NCBI RefSeq assembly: GCF_001610835.1
Contig: NZ_CP011270.1
Location: 3,366,001 to 3,430,000, forward strand
Reading direction: 5' to 3'
Length of the DNA stretch: 64,000 nt
Origin: Planctomyces sp. SH-PL14
GTDB taxonomy: Bacteria > Planctomycetota > Planctomycetia > Planctomycetales > Planctomycetaceae
Each line of letters begins with the position of its first letter. The first letter of the stretch is position 1. Below the pieces are notes generated by a model, which was not told the origin of the DNA, made no database searches, and was given only the letters and a program-made list of their open reading frames with translations. Made by a program: the position numbers and the translations under genes. Shown in pieces: positions 45,056 through 52,837 of this stretch.

Positions 45056-45526
45056 ATGTCCGCAACCCTCGCCGAGATCCAGATCGACCGCCATGACGGC
45101 GTTCTCGATCGACTGACGCAGAAGTCGATGGCGGCGGAAGGGGGCTGCCGGCTGTGGCTCGGGGCCCAGAGGGGGACCGGCTACGGGGCGATGAAGATCT
45201 CCGGCCGCGTCATGGCGGTCCACCAGGTCGCATACGTCCTGGCTCACGGCGCCATCCCCCGCGGCCGTGTCGTGCGGCACCTCTGCGGCTGCTCGCTCTG
45301 CATCAACCCCGATCACCTGGCCCTCGGCACCGACCGCGACAACGCGCTCGACGCCGTCGCCCACGGCACCGCGCCGGGCCTCCGCCGCGGCGGGCGGATC
45401 GACGTCCGCGTCCGCCAGGCCGTCCTCGTCCTGTCCGACGCCGAGTTCTCGACGCACGAGATCCACCGGCTGCTCGACGTCCGCCTCTCCACCGTCAAGG
45501 ACATCGTCCGCGGGAGAAAGTCATGA
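45056..45526 (+). CDS. HNH endonuclease with C-terminal helix-turn-helix
   Basis: A 156-residue protein of the HNH_3/phage homing type: CRLWLGAQRGTGYGAMK, then VAYVLAHGAIPRGRVVRHLCG, CSLCINPDHLALGTDRDN, which contains the catalytic His-Asn-His core and a Cys pair for zinc. The C-terminal 50 residues (STHEIHRLLDVRLSTVKDIV) form a helix-turn-helix likely to give DNA specificity. It is either a selfish homing endonuclease or a packaging-associated nuclease. Its stop overlaps the next start by ATGA. Confidence 0.8.
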   Translation: MSATLAEIQIDRHDGVLDRLTQKSMAAEGGCRLWLGAQRGTGYGAMKISGRVMAVHQVAYVLAHGAIPRGRVVRHLCGCSLCINPDHLALGTDRDNALDAVAHGTAPGLRRGGRIDVRVRQAVLVLSDAEFSTHEIHRLLDVRLSTVKDIVRGRKS

Positions 45527-45972
45527 CCCCTGAATCCCACCTGCAGTTCCGCGGCGGTCACGTCGACCTGATCCGCGTCCCGGTCCGGGCCTCTTCCCTC
45601 ATCACGCCGGGGGACCTGGTCTGGAGCCATGCGGGATCCATCCGCAGCGCCCGTGAATTCCGGGCCCACAACGACGCCTACTGGCTGGTCGGCTTCCGCA
45701 AGGCGTTCCTTGGCATCGCCCAGGAGTTCTCGGCCGACGGACAGACCACGCCGATCCTCGTCGATGTCAGTCCCACCAGCATCTACGAGCGGGAGGTCGC
45801 CTACGACGCATACGACGTCGGCGAAGGCCTCACCCCGGACGTCTTCTCACACCGGAAGCATTGCCTCTGCTCGGTGCCAATGGAGCTGGCGATCGCCCGC
45901 TCCCGCGACTTCGTCGACCGCCCGGCGTCGTCGCTCCGCGTCTCCTTCCTCTCCGCGTTCCATCGTTCCTGA
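45523..45972 (+). CDS. Phage hypothetical protein
   Basis: A 149-residue soluble protein starting MTPESHLQFRGGHVD, with a GGGAGAAAG ribosome site and a four-base overlap with the HNH gene. The sequence (WLVGFRKAFLGIAQEFSADG, HRKHCLCSVPMELAIARSRD) has no motif I recognise. The tight coupling shows it belongs to the same early operon as the HNH and Gam-like genes. Confidence 0.55.
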   Translation: MTPESHLQFRGGHVDLIRVPVRASSLITPGDLVWSHAGSIRSAREFRAHNDAYWLVGFRKAFLGIAQEFSADGQTTPILVDVSPTSIYEREVAYDAYDVGEGLTPDVFSHRKHCLCSVPMELAIARSRDFVDRPASSLRVSFLSAFHRS

Positions 45973-45982
45973 AAGGTTTGCC

Positions 45983-46570
45983 ATGCCCATCCGTACGCCC
46001 ATCGACCTCGGGGCCAAGATCAAGATCCGCAGCCGCGAGGACCTCGAGTCGGCAATGATCGTCCTCCGGTCCGTGTCGTCTCAGTCCCAGCAGCTCCACG
46101 CCCGCCGGAACGCCAAGGTCGCAGACCTGGACGCCGAGCTGGCGGAGAAGGACTGCGTCACCATCGGCGAGGCATCGCTCCCCTGCAGCGTCTACACCGA
46201 GTCGCTCGAGGCCGCGATCGTCGAGTTCCTGGAGTCCGGGCCCGCCGAACTGGCCGGCCAGCGGACGATCACGATGCCCGCGGGCTCGATCGAGATCCGG
46301 AAGAATCCGGACAAGATCGACGCCGTCAAGGGGAAGACGAAGGACGCCCTGACCAAGGCCGCCCTCGAGAAGATCAACGCCGACGACGCGGCGACGACGT
46401 TCCTGGAAGGCTTCGGCCTGTCCGAGTTCTACCGCATCGAGCTCAAGCCGGATCTCTCCGGCATGAAGGCCCTCCTCGAGAAGAAGAAGCTCACGCGGGA
46501 GCAGCTCCGAGGCGCCGGCTACCGCACGCTCGCTGGCGAGGACCGCATCGAGATCAAGGTCGGGGACTGA
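45983..46570 (+). CDS. gam: Mu Gam-like host-nuclease inhibitor
   Basis: A 195-residue protein that resembles phage Mu Gam and its Ku-like relatives: helical N-terminus (SREDLESAMIVLRSVSSQSQ), a central strand (TITMPAGSIEIRKNP), and a C-terminal part with FLEGFGLSEFYRIELKPDLS and KLTREQLRGAGYRTL. Gam binds double-stranded DNA ends and blocks host exonucleases such as RecBCD. The protein would protect phage DNA ends during replication or packaging. The AAAGG before ATG 45983 supports this start. It is part of the early plus-strand operon. Confidence 0.75.
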   Translation: MPIRTPIDLGAKIKIRSREDLESAMIVLRSVSSQSQQLHARRNAKVADLDAELAEKDCVTIGEASLPCSVYTESLEAAIVEFLESGPAELAGQRTITMPAGSIEIRKNPDKIDAVKGKTKDALTKAALEKINADDAATTFLEGFGLSEFYRIELKPDLSGMKALLEKKKLTREQLRGAGYRTLAGEDRIEIKVGD

Positions 46571-46573
46571 TCC

Positions 46574-46795
46574 ATGTCCTCAGTCGCCCCCATGCCCGAT
46601 TGGCTCCTGCGAAAGCAGCAGGAGCTGCGGGCCCGCTGCTCGGAGAACCGCGTCGCGAAGTCGATCGACGCTCTCTGCACCGACTGCGGCAAACCGGGGG
46701 CGTGCTTCCAGCAGTTCGACGACCGCCGCGAACGCGTCGCCTTCCGATGCGTCGATTGCGAACAGAAGAGGCCGGAATGCGCCCCGACCACCTGA
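46574..46795 (+). CDS. Small zinc-ribbon protein
   Basis: A 73-residue protein starting 3 bases after the gam-like stop. CTDCGKPGAC and CVDCEQKRPEC provide a four-cysteine zinc site; the first 30 residues are basic and helical. Probably a nucleic-acid-binding accessory protein of the phage. Exact function unknown. Confidence 0.55.
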   Translation: MSSVAPMPDWLLRKQQELRARCSENRVAKSIDALCTDCGKPGACFQQFDDRRERVAFRCVDCEQKRPECAPTT

Positions 46796-47145
46796 GCTCT
46801 CCACCAACAGCTCTCAGCCCTGCGATCCGCTCGGCCGCGGCGGAGCTGCTCGCCGAGCTCGAGGCGCACCGGCTGGTGGTCATCAAGTTCCGCACGACGC
46901 ACGAGGGTGATGAGACCTGGCGGCGGGCGGCGATCAGCAGCAACCCCCGTTGGTACTCCCGGCTGTGCCGCCGTGAGGAGAAGTCCCGCCGGCGATACCC
47001 GAAGCCCCGAACCGTGATCCGCCGCGTCGAAACCCTCCGGGTCCTGCGGCGAATCGTCGCCGGCACTGCCGACCCGGCCAGTCTCTACGTCCGTCGGCTG
47101 ATGCCTTTCATCCGTGAACGAATCGAACAGGAGGTTCCGTGCTAG
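46777..47145 (+). CDS. Basic phage hypothetical protein
   Basis: A 122-residue protein from ATG 46777, overlapping the zinc-ribbon gene by 19 bases and the csrA start by 7. It is rich in Arg (RREEKSRRRYPKPRTVIRR) and helical at both ends. No family recognised. Tight overlaps on both sides support translation in this operon. Confidence 0.5.
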   Translation: MRPDHLSSPPTALSPAIRSAAAELLAELEAHRLVVIKFRTTHEGDETWRRAAISSNPRWYSRLCRREEKSRRRYPKPRTVIRRVETLRVLRRIVAGTADPASLYVRRLMPFIRERIEQEVPC

Positions 47146-47372
47146 TCCTTTCCCGCCACCGAGACGAACGAGTCGTCATCACCGACACCGCCACCGGCGA
47201 GCGGCTCGAGGTCCTCTGCGTCGAGATTCGAGGGGACAAGGTCCGTCTCGGCTTCGAGGCGTCCAAGCGGTTCGCGATCCACCGCGGCGAGATCCAGGAG
47301 CTCGTCGACCAGGGCGTCCCGCCTCGAGCGACGCCCTCCCCGGCGGCACGTCCTGCGGGGGGGATGCCATGA
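47139..47372 (+). CDS. csrA: CsrA-like translational regulator encoded by the prophage
   Basis: A 77-residue protein: the first 60 residues are a CsrA/RsmA fold (MLVLSRHRDERVVITD, VEIRGDKVRLGFEASKRFAIHRGEIQE), followed by a short proline/alanine tail. The RNA-contacting elements LxLSR near the N-terminus and the FAIHRGEI strand (normally VxVHREEI) are kept. A perfect AGGAGGT lies 4 bases before the GTG start. CsrA dimers bind GGA motifs in mRNA leaders and block translation. Being in a phage operon, it may control phage genes or rewire host carbon, motility or biofilm genes. Confidence 0.88.
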   Translation: MLVLSRHRDERVVITDTATGERLEVLCVEIRGDKVRLGFEASKRFAIHRGEIQELVDQGVPPRATPSPAARPAGGMP

Positions 47373-48262
47373 CGGGGTTCAACCGCGAGCACTTCGCAGA
47401 GCTCGGCCTCGAGCTCGCCAATCGTCCTTATCCCACGCCGGAGGGCCCGGAGTACTACGCGCGGCTCCTGTGGCCGGACGGCTCCTGGAAGCCAAAGCTC
47501 ACCGAACACGTCGGGCGGGAGTTCGCGATCTCCCTCGAGCGGGAGACCTTCTCCCACTGCGGCACCATGACGCGGCGCCGGCCGCTGGCGGAGTTGCCGG
47601 CCTACCTGCAGACCTGCGGGATCCCGAACCGAACCAGCGAGGCGCCGGAGCGAGGGATCAGCCCGCTCGTCGGCGCGGTCGCTCAGATTCAGGCCGCCGA
47701 CGCGGTGATGGAGAAGTTCCGAAAGGAACAGATTCACGTTCTGGAGATGTGCCGCACCTCCCAGGCCTCTCCGCCGGCTGCCGGTGAGCCCTCGTTCCTG
47801 GACGAATGCCGGTCGAAAGGGATCGAGGTCAACCCGTTCCCGCTGACGGCGGAGCGGCTCACCTTCGCTGCGACCTACCGCGGCAAGCGGTTCCACGTCT
47901 ATCCGAAGTCCCGCTCCGCGATGTTCGGGTACCGGATCCCGTTGGGCCGCCGCTGGGAGTCTCAGACTGTTGACGAGGCCCTCCAGGCGATCGACGCCGA
48001 ACTCGATGGCCCGGTAACACCGCCCGCGATGTTCATCCCCGAGCCCGCTCCTCCCGCCGTGGATCCGCCGCCGCGGTCGATCGACTGTCTCTACGAAACG
48101 CGTCACTCGATCGAGCGGATCGGCGGCAGGATCGCGGCGGGCGTCCACCTGCAGCTCCTCGCGCTCACCCGTCCAGGACACGGCAACTTTGCCCGCCTGG
48201 ACGGCCAACCCGTCCTGTCCGACGTCGCCCTCGAACGCTTCCGTGAGGTGAGCTGTGTCTGA
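47369..48262 (+). CDS. Phage hypothetical protein
   Basis: A 297-residue protein from ATG 47369, four-base overlap with csrA. The N-terminal 90 residues (YYARLLWPDGSWKPKLTEHV, SHCGTMTRRRPLAELPAYLQ) and the central part (YRGKRFHVYPKSRSAMFGYR) seem to be two small domains joined by a helix. The C-terminal 80 residues are proline-rich then basic. I do not recognise the family. Position between csrA and the replication gene suggests an early function. Confidence 0.55.
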   Translation: MTGFNREHFAELGLELANRPYPTPEGPEYYARLLWPDGSWKPKLTEHVGREFAISLERETFSHCGTMTRRRPLAELPAYLQTCGIPNRTSEAPERGISPLVGAVAQIQAADAVMEKFRKEQIHVLEMCRTSQASPPAAGEPSFLDECRSKGIEVNPFPLTAERLTFAATYRGKRFHVYPKSRSAMFGYRIPLGRRWESQTVDEALQAIDAELDGPVTPPAMFIPEPAPPAVDPPPRSIDCLYETRHSIERIGGRIAAGVHLQLLALTRPGHGNFARLDGQPVLSDVALERFREVSCV

Positions 48263-48518
48263 GACCCGCCACACCCACGCCTCGCTTCTCCGCCGAAAGC
48301 GGAGGGTCATCGCCGACCTCGAGCAGATGATCCGGGACGTCCAGTACTGGAACCGTCAGCCGCAAGCGGAGGGACGGGAGCTTGACCTCTCTCCGGAGCG
48401 GGCCGCGCTTGATCACGCCCGCCGCTCCGAACAGCTCTGGCTCGAGCACCGCACCGCCGAATCGGCCGCGGAATGGGATCTCGTCATCGCCACCCTCGAG
48501 GGACCGGCCCATGTGTGA
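48255..48518 (+). CDS. Small helical phage protein
   Basis: An 87-residue protein with GTG start overlapping the previous gene by 8 bases, preceded by GTGAGGTG. It is almost wholly charged and helical (LLRRKRRVIADLEQMIRDV), possibly coiled coil. No family known. Confidence 0.45.
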   Translation: MSETRHTHASLLRRKRRVIADLEQMIRDVQYWNRQPQAEGRELDLSPERAALDHARRSEQLWLEHRTAESAAEWDLVIATLEGPAHV

Positions 48519-48528
48519 AGGACCAATC

Positions 48529-48678
48529 ATGTCGGACGAAATGTCGAAGCTCGTCGAAGCGGTCACCGACCAGGCTCCGCCACCATCTCCCGCGTCGCCT
48601 CCAGGAGACGACTCCGCGCCGGACCTCGGCCGCTGGGAGTCGGACGGCGGCGCCACGCCGGAGGCCGATGGCGAATGA
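48529..48678 (+). CDS. 49-residue acidic phage peptide
   Basis: ATG 48529 follows GAAGGA by 6 bases; an alternative start is ATG 48511. The product is acidic and proline-rich (TDQAPPPSPASPPGDDSAPD), and its TGA overlaps the start of the next gene by ATGA. Its small size and composition prevent any assignment, but the ribosome site and coupling support it. Confidence 0.4.
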   Translation: MSDEMSKLVEAVTDQAPPPSPASPPGDDSAPDLGRWESDGGATPEADGE

Positions 48679-49886
48679 GTGGGCAGATCCCTTTCGGCAA
48701 AGACTATCCCCGGCGATCCGGGTTCTTCGGCTGCAAGTTCCTCCGGCACCTGCTGCGGAGCGGCGTGGTCTATGACTGCGGCGCGGATGGGCTCCATCTG
48801 CTCACGCTCGTCGCCATGACCGAGGACTCGACGAAGTATCGGTACGCCCCAAAGTTCTGGCGGAACCAACTCCTGGACCTCCTCGGATGGAGCAAGAACA
48901 AGCTCCAGCGCGTCCGTGGCCGGCTCGTCCAGATCGGCTGGCTGCATTACGAGCCGGGCGCCAAGGAGCGGGCGTGCATCATGTGGGTCCTCGTCCCGGG
49001 AGGCGACGCGACGATCGATGACACGCCGCTCGGGGTCACGGAGGGGGACGACCTGATCCTCGCCGGCGACCCGGGAGCGCCGGGATTGATACCCACGGAT
49101 GGGCCCGAATCCGGGACCAGTGCGGGTCCGAATGCGGGACACAAGCGGGCCCGAATCCGGGACACCTTCTCCCCTTCTCCTAGACCTATACCTTCTCCTC
49201 CTCCCTCTCCGCACGGGGAGGAGGAGGATTTGCGGAAAGGTCGGAAGAGGCAGAGCCGACGGAGGCGAGTCTTCGCCCAGGATGGCTCCGCGTCGCCCGA
49301 TCCCGTCCGAGAGCGTCTGTTCTCGGATCTCGTCGCCCGGGCGTCTGCCTTGGGTGTCTCACTGGCGGAAGAGGCGATCCAGTCGGCGGTCTGCCGCGGA
49401 GCCTCGCTCGAGCACATTGCCGCAGTCTTGCAGCATGCCGCCGAGCCGCCGGTCTACCAGCATCCGGAGCGCGGGGCAGTCCGCCCCTGGGGAGGCGGTG
49501 CCGTCTGGACCCGTCTCGACAACCCATCGCACCTGATGAAGCCACCCTCGGAGGGCTGGGCTAGGCCCGACGAGGACTGGCAGAAACTCCACGCCAAGGC
49601 GCTCGACGCCGCACGGCGGGAGAAGGCCGCGGTCGATCGACAGACGCGGCAAACGGAGGCGGAGGCCTCGACCGAAGCCGAGCAGACGCGTCTGCGTCAG
49701 CTCGAGCTCCAGTTCGGCGATCAGGTCAATCGGCTGACGAATCGGGACGCGATCGAGCTCCTGCTCGCTCACGGCCCCAAGGTCAGCTCCTACCTGGTCG
49801 GGCACGTCCGCAAGTCCGGGACGAAGGGGCGCGTCGTTCGCGCCGCCCTGCTCAAGGCCTTTGCTGAGAAAGCGGGGTCGAACTGA
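48675..49886 (+). CDS. Phage replication protein, lambda O-like organisation
   Basis: A 403-residue protein in three parts. Residues 1-115 look like a winged helix of the phage replication initiator kind (HLLTLVAMTEDSTKYRYAPK, LLDLLGWSKNKLQRVRGRLV). Residues 135-195 are a low-complexity linker (PSPRPIPSPPPSPHG) whose DNA holds three iterons and a pyrimidine tract. The C-terminal 200 residues are helical with a coiled-coil-like stretch (QTRLRQLELQFGDQVNRL). An origin inside the initiator gene is the lambda O arrangement. I infer it starts replication of the element. Sequence similarity to O itself is not obvious. Confidence 0.6.
   Translation: MSGQIPFGKDYPRRSGFFGCKFLRHLLRSGVVYDCGADGLHLLTLVAMTEDSTKYRYAPKFWRNQLLDLLGWSKNKLQRVRGRLVQIGWLHYEPGAKERACIMWVLVPGGDATIDDTPLGVTEGDDLILAGDPGAPGLIPTDGPESGTSAGPNAGHKRARIRDTFSPSPRPIPSPPPSPHGEEEDLRKGRKRQSRRRRVFAQDGSASPDPVRERLFSDLVARASALGVSLAEEAIQSAVCRGASLEHIAAVLQHAAEPPVYQHPERGAVRPWGGGAVWTRLDNPSHLMKPPSEGWARPDEDWQKLHAKALDAARREKAAVDRQTRQTEAEASTEAEQTRLRQLELQFGDQVNRLTNRDAIELLLAHGPKVSSYLVGHVRKSGTKGRVVRAALLKAFAEKAGSN
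49101..49210 (+). promoter_or_regulatory. Candidate replication origin: three iterons and pyrimidine tract inside the initiator gene
   Basis: Three 17-bp direct repeats, consensus GGGYCCGAATSCGGGAC, start at 49101, 49124 and 49147, an exact 23-bp period. Each contains the dyad CCCG-AATC-CGGG or a close variant. Immediately after, 49164-49210 is almost entirely C and T on the plus strand. Iterons followed by a strand-asymmetric, easily melted stretch within the initiator gene match the layout of lambda ori in gene O. Confidence 0.6.
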
Positions 49887-49900
49887 TGACCTACCTGCCT

Positions 49901-50491
49901 TCAGTTCAGATTAATCGTTTGAGAAGGCGGAGCCGGCTTGTCTGGATTCTCTTTCTGACTCGGCTCAATCCGAAACTCTTGTGCAGGGCGCTGAAGGTCA
50001 ACCGGATCGCGACCAGCCGGCCCAATTGCGCCGGAGACCGGAATGAAGTCAGGATGCGTGGCCAAGGCCTGCGCGGCCCACGCTGCTCGCCTTCCACTCG
50101 TCATCCCAGCACGCCTTCGAGCAATCGCCTCCAGCTCGCGAGAAATCGCATCGAGGCGTTCCATGACCCTCTTCTCAGTCGTTGCGTTCACGAACTCTCG
50201 GACGCGCTTCTCAAGCTCGGGGCGGTCCAGCCGATCAATGGATTCGTCGCTCTGCTTTTTCAGCAAATGCCTCATCTCGCTCTCGCTCATCTCGAGAGGC
50301 GTGTCGCCCAAGCCGAACTCGTCGCGCGCGGGAACAGTCAGATCGCCGGCGATGTGCGGCTTGTCCGGGGGCCCGAGATCAAAGCCTGGTGCCGGGACCG
50401 ATGCCGAACCGAAGTCCTGCGCCGTGAGTTGTTGGTGTCCTATGGCCAAGGCCACGCCGAGAAACGTCAGTACCCACAGACCCTTTTTCAT
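49901..50491 (-). CDS. Secreted cargo protein of unknown function
   Basis: A 196-residue protein read against the phage operon. ATG 50491 follows GAGGGG by 5 bases and gives a clear signal peptide (MKKGLWVLTFLGVALAIGHQ, cleavage near TAQ). The mature part is charged and helical (MRHLLKKQSDESIDRLDRPE), with a proline-rich tail. It looks like a host-expressed moron or lysogenic conversion gene. No family recognised. Confidence 0.6.
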   Translation of the reverse strand: MKKGLWVLTFLGVALAIGHQQLTAQDFGSASVPAPGFDLGPPDKPHIAGDLTVPARDEFGLGDTPLEMSESEMRHLLKKQSDESIDRLDRPELEKRVREFVNATTEKRVMERLDAISRELEAIARRRAGMTSGRRAAWAAQALATHPDFIPVSGAIGPAGRDPVDLQRPAQEFRIEPSQKENPDKPAPPSQTINLN

Positions 50492-50577
50492 AACCGGCCC
50501 CTCCGTGTGGTTGGAGAACAGCGAATCCAAGACAGCTTACCTGTTCCCACTCCAGCTTGCGAAGGCGAGGTGCGGTG

Positions 50578-50889
50578 ATGGCAGCCGATCAAGCGACCGT
50601 GGACGTCTGGTTTCGGGGCGAGGAGATGGTCGTTGCGTGGGTGACGACCGAAAGCGTCACCGTCTATTGCGGCGACCACGTCCGGGGCACAATTGCGGCA
50701 GAGCTCTGCCGGCGCGTCTTCCGCGAAAAGCTGGTTCCCGAATCGGCCATCGATCAGGTCCTGCAGGTCCACCTGACCACGCCGGTCTGCGTCCGCGTGG
50801 CGGTTAATCTGTGGTGCCAGAGCTTGACGCTCAGCAACTCGCAAGTCTTCGTAGAAGAGGTTCAAACTCGAGCAGTCTTTCCGCTTTAA
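50578..50889 (+). CDS. Phage hypothetical protein
   Basis: A 103-residue protein from ATG 50578. The first 60 residues are strand-rich (VDVWFRGEEMVVAWVTTES). Its last 20 codons overlap the end of the minus-strand protease gene, and the C-terminal sequence changes character there, so the natural end may have been lost when the protease gene was inserted. Function unknown. Confidence 0.45.
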   Translation: MAADQATVDVWFRGEEMVVAWVTTESVTVYCGDHVRGTIAAELCRRVFREKLVPESAIDQVLQVHLTTPVCVRVAVNLWCQSLTLSNSQVFVEEVQTRAVFPL

Positions 50890-51652
50890 TCACAAACGCC
50901 AAGTTCATGGGAATCTCTGTCTGGATTGCCGATGAAACGCTTGTGGGGACGGCCTCCACGACAATCGTTCCATCCGCCTTGTACATGGGCGCCGCGTACA
51001 GGACTCCTATTAGCCTAAGTCGGTCCCCAAACGCGATCCCGTTCTTTGAGCGATATGAACCCTCGTTCATGATGACAACTGGAGATCCACTCGATCCTGG
51101 AAAACATGCGATGTCAATCGCAAATTCCTTCCGCCCTTGATAGTCGAACAGGATGTTGGAAGCGGTCACTCCGCGACGAATGATCGGGAAGTTATTCACC
51201 TCATCTGCCAAGCCTAGTGGATACCCAGCCATCAAGACTTCTTCGACACCGAAGAGAGAGTTTCTCTCCTCGTCGGTCAAAAGGAAACCAGCTCCTAGAG
51301 GCGGTTGAACCATCGCCAAGCCTCGCGCCTGCAAATTGCTCATCAGCCCTGCCAAGCAGAATACGCACAGATCGACGGTAGGATCAGGGTGATCGATCCA
51401 TTGGCTGCGGAACGGGTTAATTTCAACGGTCCCATGCTCCACTGCGCCTAGCCCCGAAATGTTAGCGCAGTGAAAGCGGAACGTTCCCGTCGTTGCTCCA
51501 TCTACCACGTGCTTGTTCGTGACAATCGTTGGGATCGCCTGATCGCCTTCCTGGGCAAAGTCGAAGCGAAAGCCCGTGCCGACACCGTTGTCGCATTCGA
51601 TTCGGACCGTCGAATAGAACAAACCCTCTGACATGGAACGCATGCTGACCAT
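50831..51652 (-). CDS. Trypsin-like serine protease, prophage cargo
   Basis: A 273-residue cytoplasmic-looking protein with the chymotrypsin-fold triad: His in IVTNKHVVDG, Asp in DHPDPTVDLCVF, Ser in ACFPGSSGSPVVIM. The sequence ILFDYQGRKEFAIDI before the Ser fits the second barrel. I use ATG 51652; ATG 51643 and 51634 or an upstream TTG at 51730 are also possible, none with a strong ribosome site. There is no signal peptide. The gene opposes the phage operon and has a less GC-rich, less codon-biased sequence, suggesting recent acquisition. Protease effectors are known in some phage-defence systems, but that role here is only a hypothesis. Confidence 0.78.
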   Translation of the reverse strand: MVSMRSMSEGLFYSTVRIECDNGVGTGFRFDFAQEGDQAIPTIVTNKHVVDGATTGTFRFHCANISGLGAVEHGTVEINPFRSQWIDHPDPTVDLCVFCLAGLMSNLQARGLAMVQPPLGAGFLLTDEERNSLFGVEEVLMAGYPLGLADEVNNFPIIRRGVTASNILFDYQGRKEFAIDIACFPGSSGSPVVIMNEGSYRSKNGIAFGDRLRLIGVLYAAPMYKADGTIVVEAVPTSVSSAIQTEIPMNLAFVIKAERLLEFEPLLRRLASC

Positions 51653-51845
51653 GTGGCACTCATCAGAATTGGCAGACTTGAGTCGAGCACTCGTGCCTGA
51701 CAGCGGCGACGATAACAAAAGTTGACGCAACGGGAGTAGTGGGACTCGACGGTGCCGACCGTGAACTGGCGGAGAGAGCTTTCGAGTCTATCCGCCGTCG
51801 AACGTCAGGCAATCATGACTGAGATCATAGGAGGGGATGACCGCG

Positions 51846-52520
51846 ATGGGTGAGACGAAAGAGCGACCGATCCTGTTCAGCCGTCCGATGGTCACCGCCA
51901 TCCTGGAGGACCGTAAAACAGAGACGCGGAGGATCGCCCGGCTGAATCTCTCCGTGATGGACCCGCGGGGCCCGGACGGACCGGCCAAGGAGGGCCTCCG
52001 CGCCGAGGCCCGTCGAGCCGCCCTCAAGATCGCCGACTTCCAGGTCGGAAGGCGGCTGTGGGTCCGGGAGGAGCACTACCGCTACGGGCATTGGGAGCTG
52101 ATCCCCGGCAAGACGACCAGGACGGGCCGCCCGAAGTGGAGGTTCGTCGCCGATCTCCCTGGAGTCACCTTCGATCCGCCGGCTCACTTTCGGAGGGCGA
52201 TGAGCCGCTCCGATCCGGCCACGCCCGCCTGGCACAAGCGGCTGGCCCGCTTCATGCCGCGCCGGATGTCGCGGCTCTCCCTCGAGATCACGGCGGTCGG
52301 TCCGGAACGGTTGCAGGAGATCGAGGCGTGGGACGTCGTGGCAGAAGGCGTGGACGATCCGAGTTGGCATGATTCCTTCGACTATACGGGGCGCGACTTC
52401 ATCGACTTCGGCGCCGCGATCAAAGCATTCGCCGGTCTCTGGGAGACCATCAACGGTCCCGAATCGTGGGACGCGAATCCCTACGTCTATGTGGTCCAGT
52501 TCCGAAGATTGGAGTCCTGA
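51846..52520 (+). CDS. ASCH-domain-like phage protein
   Basis: A 224-residue protein. The N-terminal RPILFSRPMVTAILEDRKTE followed by TRRIAR, the central GRRLWVREEH and the C-terminal RRMSRLSLEITAVGPERLQE with EIEAWDVVAEGV match the ASCH-like proteins common in phages, thought to bind RNA or nucleotides. I prefer ATG 51846 to ATG 51837 because the strong TAGGAGGGG leaves 9 bases to 51846 but almost none to 51837. It restarts the plus-strand phage operon after the inverted protease gene. Confidence 0.68.
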   Translation: MGETKERPILFSRPMVTAILEDRKTETRRIARLNLSVMDPRGPDGPAKEGLRAEARRAALKIADFQVGRRLWVREEHYRYGHWELIPGKTTRTGRPKWRFVADLPGVTFDPPAHFRRAMSRSDPATPAWHKRLARFMPRRMSRLSLEITAVGPERLQEIEAWDVVAEGVDDPSWHDSFDYTGRDFIDFGAAIKAFAGLWETINGPESWDANPYVYVVQFRRLES

Positions 52521-52522
52521 TC

Positions 52523-52837
52523 GTGTCGAAGAGATTGAGCGTTGATGTCGTTAGGAAGGAACTGGAGCTGCTGGCGGCCGGCGCAAACGGTGGCGCCGTC
52601 GAGCTCGATCCCCATGGGGAGTGGCCAACCCTACTGCAGTATCTCCCTCCCGATCGCACCGAGGTGTTCGCATGGGCGGTTCGGGATCGGTTCTTTCCGA
52701 ACGACGTCGATGGGACGTTTCTGTTCTCTATGACGTCAGCGTCAAAGTGGGAGACGTTCGAGTCTCTGGCGAACGAGATCTGCAAGGAGCGGAAGCGTCT
52801 GGATCAGATGGCCTCAGTCAGAGCCGGAGGGACGTGA
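52523..52837 (+). CDS. Phage hypothetical protein
   Basis: A 104-residue protein with GTG start 52523, 2 bases after the preceding stop and about 8 bases after TTGGAG. It contains ELDPHGEWPTLLQYLPPDRT and a basic helical C-terminus. Its TGA overlaps the next ATG by one base. No family recognised. Confidence 0.5.
   Translation: MSKRLSVDVVRKELELLAAGANGGAVELDPHGEWPTLLQYLPPDRTEVFAWAVRDRFFPNDVDGTFLFSMTSASKWETFESLANEICKERKRLDQMASVRAGGT

Noticed and set aside
49101-49163. CRISPR-like repeat-spacer array
   Set aside because: Only three 17-bp units with 6-bp spacers lie inside a coding gene; repeat and spacer lengths and the absence of cas genes exclude a CRISPR array. Iterons fit better.
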